This document shows positions 5,685 to 10,797 of a DNA stretch of 10,797 nucleotides, one piece after another. The notes under the pieces were generated by a model that did not search any database, was not told the origin of the DNA, and worked only from the letters and a program-made list of their open reading frames with translations. The position numbers were made by a program, and so were the translations under genes. The DNA comes from Halobacteria archaeon (GTDB lineage Bacteria; Pseudomonadota; Gammaproteobacteria; UBA9214). Location: contig JABDRC010000312.1 in the NCBI GenBank assembly GCA_013041945.1, positions 1-10,797 on the forward strand, read 5' to 3'. Numbering within the stretch: position 1 is the first letter of the stretch; every line of letters begins with the position of its first letter.

Positions 5685-8600
5685 ATGACAGCAAGAGAAC
5701 GTAAAACCACATCCTTCATTCTGTCCTTCAAGACGACTTTGCTGACTGCATATGTCATGGTGAATACAGCCGCTATACATGCGGCGCCCGGCACCCTGGC
5801 AGACAGTCCGCTGTTTCTGACGAGTCCGGTACAGCCGAATATTGCACTCATGATCGACGACTCCGGCAGCATGGGCTGGGAGACCCTGCTCAACAAGGGT
5901 ACGTACGATCCCGGCGGCGTGGTGTTTACAGGCGCACTTCGTCACCCGCCCGGTTCATTTTCCGGCAACGGTTCGACTGGCACCGCCCCTGATGACCTGA
6001 CGGACCGCAGGCTCACCTGCCACGGTTTTAACCTGATGGCGTATAACCCGAACTTCGAGTACACGCCGTGGCAGGGCAATGACGACGCCAATAATCCGTT
6101 CGGCAATATGACGCTGACCACTGCACGCACCAATCCCTATGATGCAAGCAGCACCACCGATATCAGCAATCATGTCTACTTTACCTGGACTGACGGTGAT
6201 GGCGACGGCGCATACGACGGACCGGGCAGCATCAGTGCCGGTGAGCCGGCCAATGCGGCCACCGACGAATGTGGTGACATCAGCAGCAACAGTGGTGGAA
6301 CAGCTGTAAACAGCCTGCTGCTTACTGCAGTTGGCAACAACCCGAATTCACAGGAAAATTATGCCAACTGGTGGAGCTATTACCGTTCGCGTGATTTCAT
6401 TTCGAAACGTGCGCTCTCGGAAATCATTTCCAGTTCAACTGTCAGGATGGGCCTGGCCACCATCAATAACAATGCCGGTATGACAGCGGTCAAGGATATC
6501 AATGATAAAACCACACCTGTGAATGCCACGGCAGCGGCAAACAAGGTGGCCCTGCTGGACAATCTGTACAAGATCAGTCCATCGGGATCCACCCCCCTGC
6601 GACAGGGTCTGGAGGCTGCCGGAGAATACTTCGAGGGTAACCTTTCAGGCACCTGGGGAGCCTCGCCGATATTGTCCAGTGCCCAGGGTGGCGAATGCCA
6701 GCAGAACTTCGCCCTGCTCATGTCAGACGGGTTCTGGAATGGCAGTGATCCGTCAGCTGCCGTGGGCAATGCCGATACCGATAACAATACACAGTTTGAT
6801 GGTGCCTCGTATGCCGACGGTAATCCCAATATCAGTCTGACGCTGGCCGATGTTGCCATGCATTACTATGAACGCGACCTGGATACCGGACTGGCCAACA
6901 ATGTACCGGCGACCAGTTTGGATCCGACTGGTCTGCCGAATAATAAAATGCATCAGCACATGAAAACATTTACGGTTGCATTTGGCCTGGATGGTCAATT
7001 GAACAACAATCCGGCTGATCCCACGGTTGCCTTTGATGCCACCAACGGAGGACCATGGCCGGACCCAGTTGCTGATACGCTTACCACCGTCGACGATATG
7101 CGGCATGCGGCCTGGAACGGACGCGGTCGCTTTCTCAGCACCAAGAGTCCGCTGCAGCTAGTGAGCGTCATGAACTCATCGTTTGGAACCATTGCCGGCC
7201 TGACAAGCTCCGGTGCTTCGGTCGCCCTCAATACCAGTTCGCTGAGTGCCAACTCACGGGTCTACCTGGCGCTGCTCGACAGTAACCGATGGAGTGGCGA
7301 GTTACTTTCTTTCGCGCTTGACGGAGTGACGGGTGCAATTAATTCAACGGAAATCTGGAGCAGTGCCGATGTGCTGGACAACCGCAACCTGTCCGCCCAA
7401 CCACGAACGATACTGACATTCAACGGTTCCGACGGCATACCTTTCCAATGGGCCAGCCTCGCAGCGACGCAGAAGGACGATCTGCGCGTAAATCCCAGCG
7501 GTGGCGTGGATAGCGATGCTGCCGCGGTCGCCAGGCTGGAGTTCCTGCGGGGCGAACGTAGTTGCGAGCAGGGAAATCCGGGCATCTGCAGCCATACAGT
7601 GGGCGCAAGCACCTTTTCCTCCCAGAGCCTGCGGACCCGCGACAGTCGCCTGGGTGATTTCGTACATTCCGCGCCGGTGTATGTCGGGGCCCCCGAGGTA
7701 AACTGGCCGGACAATCTGGCCGGCACCACCCCTTACAGCAACTTCAGGCTCGCGCAACAAAATCGCGCCGGCGTCATCTATGTCGGTGGCAATGACGGCA
7801 TGTTGCATGGCTTTGCGGAGAACGATGGCAGCGAGGTGCTGGCCTATGTGCCTTCGCAGTTATATTCGACTGCCGTAAACAGCGGCCTGCATTACCTGAC
7901 CGACCCGGCCTACACCCACCGCTATTATGTAGACCTGAGACCCGCGATAAGTGATGCCTATATCAAAGTGACTACTGCCGGTAGCGCAGACTGGCGGACA
8001 ATCCTGATCGGCGGCCTGCGAGGCGGCGGCCGGGGGCTGTATGCACTTGACGTAACCTCACCAGTCTTCTCGGAAACCGGAACGGCACCGGCAGACAGCG
8101 TGTTGTGGGAACTTGACAGCACCGACGATGCCGATCTCGGCTATACCTTCAGCCAGCCATCGATTGTCTTGACCAACAGCGGCAAGTGGGCGGCAATATT
8201 CGGTAATGGCTACAATGATTCGGGCACTGGTGAGGCCCAATTGTTCATCGTTGACATAGAGGGTGGTCTGGATGGCACCTGGACGCTCGGGACTGACTAC
8301 CAGAAGATCACGACAGAAGTGGGCACAACCTCGGTCCGCAACGGCCTGGCGACGCCCGCGGTGATCGACCTCGACGGTAATGGTACCGCTGACCGTGTCT
8401 ATGCCGGCGACCTGGAAGGCAATATGTGGGTCTTCGATATCTCTTCCACCAATGCAGGCCAGTGGGACGTGGACTACAAAAACGGCAATACACCTGCACC
8501 GCTGTTTACCACGCAGTCGAATCAGCCCGTCACCGTAACGCCGGTGGTCGTGCGCAACTCTGCGATTGCTACAGGTGGCAATAACCAGCCGAACCTGTTG

Positions 8601-9209
8601 GTTATGTTCGGCACCGGCCAGTATCTGACCAGTACCGACGTCACCTCAACGGCAGGCCAGTCCTTCTACGGGGTTTGGGATAGTGGCAATGACAGTCTCG
8701 ACATAAGCGACCTGGTAGAACAAACCATCAGTACCGGCACGACCAACGGCGTGACCGGCCGGACACTGACCAATGACCCGGTCGATTACGCCAATGGTGA
8801 TGAAGGATGGTATATCAATCTGCCAGATACTGGTGAACGGCAGGTCACGGATGCGGTTATTCGCGGTGATCTTGTTTATTTCAATACCAGCATTCCGGAC
8901 AACGCCCCTTGCAGCAATGGCGGGACCGGGTGGCTGATGTTAGCCAAGATCCTGAATGGTGGTCGTCCGGATGTGGTGTCGTTTGATCTGAACGGTAACG
9001 GCGTATTTGATCTGTTTGATGTAATAAGCGGTGAAAACGCTGTTGGTGTCAAGGTGTCAGGCCTGCCGTCCTCGCCGGTAACCCTTGGTAACAAGCGCTA
9101 TACCTCCACGACCGATTCCGTGGATGGCAGCACCATCGTGGTTGACGAGATCATTGATATTTCGGGCACCGATTCCGGCCGCCTGTCGTGGGAAGAACTG
9201 AAACTTTAG
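5685..9209 (+). CDS. pilY1: Type IV pilus tip adhesin/biogenesis protein PilY1
   Basis: An exported protein of 1174 residues, close to the size of Pseudomonas PilY1. The ATG at 5685 has AAGG at 5673-5676. A signal peptide with basic start (MTARERKTT) and a hydrophobic stretch probably ends near AIHAA (30-34). Residues about 50-500 resemble a VWA region: DDSGSM at 58-63 gives a D-x-S-x-S MIDAS motif, with STPLRQGLE (302-310) and LLMSDGFWN (344-352) as further metal-site segments. A D-G-D-G-D-G loop lies at 170-178. From about residue 650 onwards the sequence fits the C-terminal PilC/PilY propeller domain (VIYVGGNDGMLHGF, LRGGGRGLYALDV, YVPSQLY). DLDGNGTADRVYAGD (895-909) matches the calcium loop that controls pilus retraction in Pseudomonas. 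A similar DLNGNGVFD follows at 1101-1109. It probably acts at the pilus tip in adhesion, surface sensing and control of extension. The frame is intact. Confidence 0.95.
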   Translation: MTARERKTTSFILSFKTTLLTAYVMVNTAAIHAAPGTLADSPLFLTSPVQPNIALMIDDSGSMGWETLLNKGTYDPGGVVFTGALRHPPGSFSGNGSTGTAPDDLTDRRLTCHGFNLMAYNPNFEYTPWQGNDDANNPFGNMTLTTARTNPYDASSTTDISNHVYFTWTDGDGDGAYDGPGSISAGEPANAATDECGDISSNSGGTAVNSLLLTAVGNNPNSQENYANWWSYYRSRDFISKRALSEIISSSTVRMGLATINNNAGMTAVKDINDKTTPVNATAAANKVALLDNLYKISPSGSTPLRQGLEAAGEYFEGNLSGTWGASPILSSAQGGECQQNFALLMSDGFWNGSDPSAAVGNADTDNNTQFDGASYADGNPNISLTLADVAMHYYERDLDTGLANNVPATSLDPTGLPNNKMHQHMKTFTVAFGLDGQLNNNPADPTVAFDATNGGPWPDPVADTLTTVDDMRHAAWNGRGRFLSTKSPLQLVSVMNSSFGTIAGLTSSGASVALNTSSLSANSRVYLALLDSNRWSGELLSFALDGVTGAINSTEIWSSADVLDNRNLSAQPRTILTFNGSDGIPFQWASLAATQKDDLRVNPSGGVDSDAAAVARLEFLRGERSCEQGNPGICSHTVGASTFSSQSLRTRDSRLGDFVHSAPVYVGAPEVNWPDNLAGTTPYSNFRLAQQNRAGVIYVGGNDGMLHGFAENDGSEVLAYVPSQLYSTAVNSGLHYLTDPAYTHRYYVDLRPAISDAYIKVTTAGSADWRTILIGGLRGGGRGLYALDVTSPVFSETGTAPADSVLWELDSTDDADLGYTFSQPSIVLTNSGKWAAIFGNGYNDSGTGEAQLFIVDIEGGLDGTWTLGTDYQKITTEVGTTSVRNGLATPAVIDLDGNGTADRVYAGDLEGNMWVFDISSTNAGQWDVDYKNGNTPAPLFTTQSNQPVTVTPVVVRNSAIATGGNNQPNLLVMFGTGQYLTSTDVTSTAGQSFYGVWDSGNDSLDISDLVEQTISTGTTNGVTGRTLTNDPVDYANGDEGWYINLPDTGERQVTDAVIRGDLVYFNTSIPDNAPCSNGGTGWLMLAKILNGGRPDVVSFDLNGNGVFDLFDVISGENAVGVKVSGLPSSPVTLGNKRYTSTTDSVDGSTIVVDEIIDISGTDSGRLSWEELKL

Positions 9210-9241
9210 CTGCCGCTGAAACGATTGATCGAGGGAATAAC

Positions 9242-9589
9242 ATGAGGATATTTCAGGTATTATTCTTTGTAAAACTGGTGCTGCTAGCAACCGGTGCACT
9301 GGCGGGACCATTACCCACATTCTATCCGGATGATTTCCAGTACGCCGGAAGCGTGGACAGGATCGACATCCGAAACCGGACAATCGTTGTCAGTGATATG
9401 TCGCGGCAGGTGGCCGATTATGTGCAAGTGCACGATAGTTCCGGGGATACGTCGGGCATGCGGCGTTTGCGCAAGGGCATGGAGATTGGCTACATAACGC
9501 AGTCCGCCGGAGCTGGTGGTGCAGTCGTGGAAATCTGGGTGCTGCCCGATGGCTACCTGGCTTCGCAGCGCAACAAACGGCGATACTGA
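9242..9589 (+). CDS. pilY2: PilY2-like small exported protein of the minor pilin operon
   Basis: Protein of 115 residues. The ATG at 9242 is chosen because AGGGA lies at 9232-9236 and a signal peptide begins right there; an ATG 54 bases upstream overlaps the end of pilY1 and has no such support. The N-terminus MRIFQVLFFVKLVLLATGALA followed by GPLP is a clear signal peptide with an A-x-A cleavage site near residue 21. The mature part is small and probably mostly beta strand (YAGSVDRIDIRNRTIVVSD, later EIGYITQ and VVEIWVLP), ending in a basic tail RNKRRY. It lacks cysteines and a pilin signature. The position between pilY1 and pilE, small size and export match PilY2 of Pseudomonas, a protein needed for normal pili with no known mechanism. 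I assign the name mainly from gene order. Confidence 0.75.
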   Translation: MRIFQVLFFVKLVLLATGALAGPLPTFYPDDFQYAGSVDRIDIRNRTIVVSDMSRQVADYVQVHDSSGDTSGMRRLRKGMEIGYITQSAGAGGAVVEIWVLPDGYLASQRNKRRY

Positions 9590-9644
9590 GGTACAGGTTG
9601 CAGTTCAGTGCCTGCCGAAATTCATTAAACAACAGGATATTGTC

Positions 9645-10067
9645 ATGAACAGACAGCAGGGTATGACTCTGATAGAGCTATTGATTGTCCTGGTTGTTAT
9701 CTCCCTCCTGGTCGGATTTGCCTATCCGGCCTATACGAATCATCTGCAGGGAGCCCGAAGGGCGGATTGCTCCGGCGCCTTGATGGGATTGTCCAGCGCG
9801 ATGGAAAGATATTTCACGCAGAATAACAGCTATCTCGGTGCCACACTCAGTGGTGCAAATTCAATTTTTCCTGACCAGTGTCCAACTGACGGTAGCAGGG
9901 CAATTTACAATCTCGCGATTACCAACCTGACAGCAACAACCTACACCGCAACAGCCACGCCGGTAGCGGGCGGACCGCAAACCAATGATACCTGCGGTAC
10001 GCTCTCGCTAACCCAGACCGGAGTCAAGTCCTCTTCGGGCGGAAGTATTGATAAGTGTTGGAAATGA
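9645..10067 (+). CDS. pilE: Type IV pilus minor pilin PilE
   Basis: Prepilin of 140 residues. I chose the ATG at 9645 because AGGA lies at 9634-9637 and it gives a short standard leader; the longer open frame reaching back to 9516 overlaps pilY2 and lacks pilin features. Leader MNRQQG is cut between Gly6 and Met7, giving MTLIELLIVLVVISLLVGFAYPAY with Glu at mature position 5. Cys42, Cys79, Cys117 and Cys138 allow two disulfides; the DTCGTLSLTQTGVKSSSG...KCWK ending forms the usual D-region. The body MERYFTQNNSYLGA is characteristic of PilE. It closes the operon, 55 bp after pilY2. In Pseudomonas PilE is a low-abundance pilin that connects the tip complex to the shaft. A major pilin PilA is unlikely given this context and sequence, but cannot be excluded on size alone. 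Confidence 0.9.
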   Translation: MNRQQGMTLIELLIVLVVISLLVGFAYPAYTNHLQGARRADCSGALMGLSSAMERYFTQNNSYLGATLSGANSIFPDQCPTDGSRAIYNLAITNLTATTYTATATPVAGGPQTNDTCGTLSLTQTGVKSSSGGSIDKCWK

Positions 10068-10597
10068 ACAGCTGCTGTAATCGGAAAGGTTGTTAATTTG
10101 TCATTTGGCCAACTTACCTAGGAAAATCATCTTAAGTACAGATTCCGGTTGAACCCGCCGTCGATTCCTGACTTAAAGCCCCTGATTATATAAGCGAGGA
10201 CAAAAGTTCCGAGAAGGGTCGGCACCGGACATCCTACTGAAATGTCTGGTTTTCTGACCTCCAGTTAGAACCGGCAGTCAACGCCTGTCTTTCGGGTGCT
10301 GGTCTGGTCGTCCGCTCAGCACGGTAACGCAGCCGTTTAATGATAGCCATCAATCCAAAGCGAGCCGGATCAAAATCACGGTGAAGGCAAACATACCGTA
10401 GTAACGAGTCTAGTTCTCCCATGGCCTGGGGGGCAATGCCACCAGGTGCGCGATACAATGTTCATCGTTCATCGTATGCGGGATAAAACTGCTTTCTTTT
10501 CTTTAACTGTGGCCGATTACAATAACGTCCCTATGAGGGCTTGATACACTGGATGCGGACTCGAGCCGCACGGACACTTCGATAGCGGATATAACAC
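10068..10597. other. Intergenic region after the pilus operon; no recognised gene
   Basis: About 530 bp between pilE and the transporter. I could not find a strong terminator hairpin followed by a T-run after pilE. A reverse-strand open frame of 74 codons (10458-10234) starts at TTG and is not recognised. A short direct repeat of the heptamer TTCATCG occurs twice around 10460-10474. TGCGG (10552-10556) and CCGCA (10566-10570) form a small inverted repeat upstream of the transporter. No tRNA, insertion sequence or CRISPR is seen. Confidence 0.5.
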
Positions 10598-10797
10598 ATG
10601 GGTTGGGAAGCTTGGCTGACATTGGCCGTGGTGATCGGATGTTTCGCCATGATGGCATTCACCTGGATCTCGCCCGACATCATCATGTCGGCTGGACTGA
10701 CCCTGTTGCTGGTCACCGGCGTGCTGCTGCCCGGGGAGGCACTGGCCGGGTTCTCCAATCAGGGCATGCTGACCGTGGCAGTACTCTATGTCGTGGT
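10598..10797 (+). CDS. SLC13/DASS-like permease, N-terminal fragment (runs off window)
   Basis: The frame opens at the ATG at 10598 and is still open at the right edge, so only 66 residues are visible. They begin MGWEAWLTLAVVIGCFAMMAF, a first membrane helix, then the short link TWISPDII, and a second helix in MSAGLTLLLVTGVLLPGEAL. The segment LPGEALAGFSNQGMLTVAVLYVV follows. The pattern of two helices followed by a G-F-(S/A)-N-x-G motif is common at the start of SLC13-family permeases, secondary transporters for anions such as dicarboxylates, sulfate or related substrates that often carry TrkA-C domains in bacteria. The substrate cannot be told from this fragment. No strong ribosome site is visible directly upstream (AGCGGA at 10583-10588 is weak). 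It lies 530 bp after pilE and is probably independent. Confidence 0.72.
   Translation, partial: MGWEAWLTLAVVIGCFAMMAFTWISPDIIMSAGLTLLLVTGVLLPGEALAGFSNQGMLTVAVLYVV

Noticed and set aside
8862..8870. RGD tripeptide in PilY1 (residues 1060-1062) as an integrin-binding motif
   Set aside because: It lies in a conserved strand of the C-terminal domain (VIRGDLVYF), far from the calcium loop beside which the Pseudomonas RGD sits, and is probably incidental.
10531..10758. 75-codon reverse open frame at the right edge
   Set aside because: It is opposite the clear membrane-transporter start and shows no features of its own.
1..10797. CRISPR array, defence system, prophage, transposase or c-di-GMP riboswitch
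   Set aside because: Reading both strands I saw no spaced direct repeats, no nuclease or transposase motifs, and no GEMM-like riboswitch upstream of the pilus operon.

Overview
The window looks like chromosomal DNA of a Gram-negative proteobacterium, most likely a gammaproteobacterium. The main evidence is a complete type IVa pilus minor-pilin operon in the Pseudomonas-type order fimU/fimT-pilV-pilW-pilX-pilY1-pilY2-pilE (2933-10067). A cytochrome cd1 nitrite reductase (nirS) fragment at the left edge points to a denitrifying ancestry. Assignment below class is not possible from these data.

Layout. At 1-1129 lies a nirS reading frame that enters from outside the window and stops about 150 residues short of the usual C-terminus. 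The break is abrupt: conserved, GC-rich coding sequence changes within a few bases to AT-rich non-coding DNA. At 1130-1770 there is about 640 bp without a convincing gene, containing a 72-nt imperfect hairpin. At 1771-2358 is a 195-residue inner-membrane protein with two membrane helices and a HAMP-like segment but no output domain. At 2359-2932 is about 570 bp of non-coding, partly AT-rich leader with two inverted repeats in front of the pilus operon. At 2933-10067 the seven pilus genes all run on the + strand, with short gaps or stop/start overlaps. At 10068-10597 is about 530 bp without a recognised gene. From 10598 to the right edge is the start of a membrane transporter resembling the SLC13/DASS (citrate/Na+ symporter-like) family.

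How the genes work together. FimT/FimU, PilV, PilW, PilX and PilE are minor pilins. In the best-studied T4aP systems they prime pilus assembly and carry the large adhesin and mechanosensor PilY1 to the pilus tip. The PilY1 here has a signal peptide, a von Willebrand factor A (VWA) MIDAS motif, a C-terminal PilC/PilY-type propeller and Asp-rich calcium-loop-like motifs. PilY2 is a small exported protein of unknown mechanism encoded with PilY1. The HAMP-only protein upstream could belong to a sensory pathway, but nothing in the sequence ties it to the pilus genes except proximity.

I found no sign of an undescribed multi-gene system. The pilus operon is canonical. The points that deserve a second look are the abrupt nirS truncation, the orphan HAMP protein, the structured intergenic hairpins, and some departures from the pilin norm (long PilV leader, PilX without Glu5, an EF-hand-like loop in FimT).
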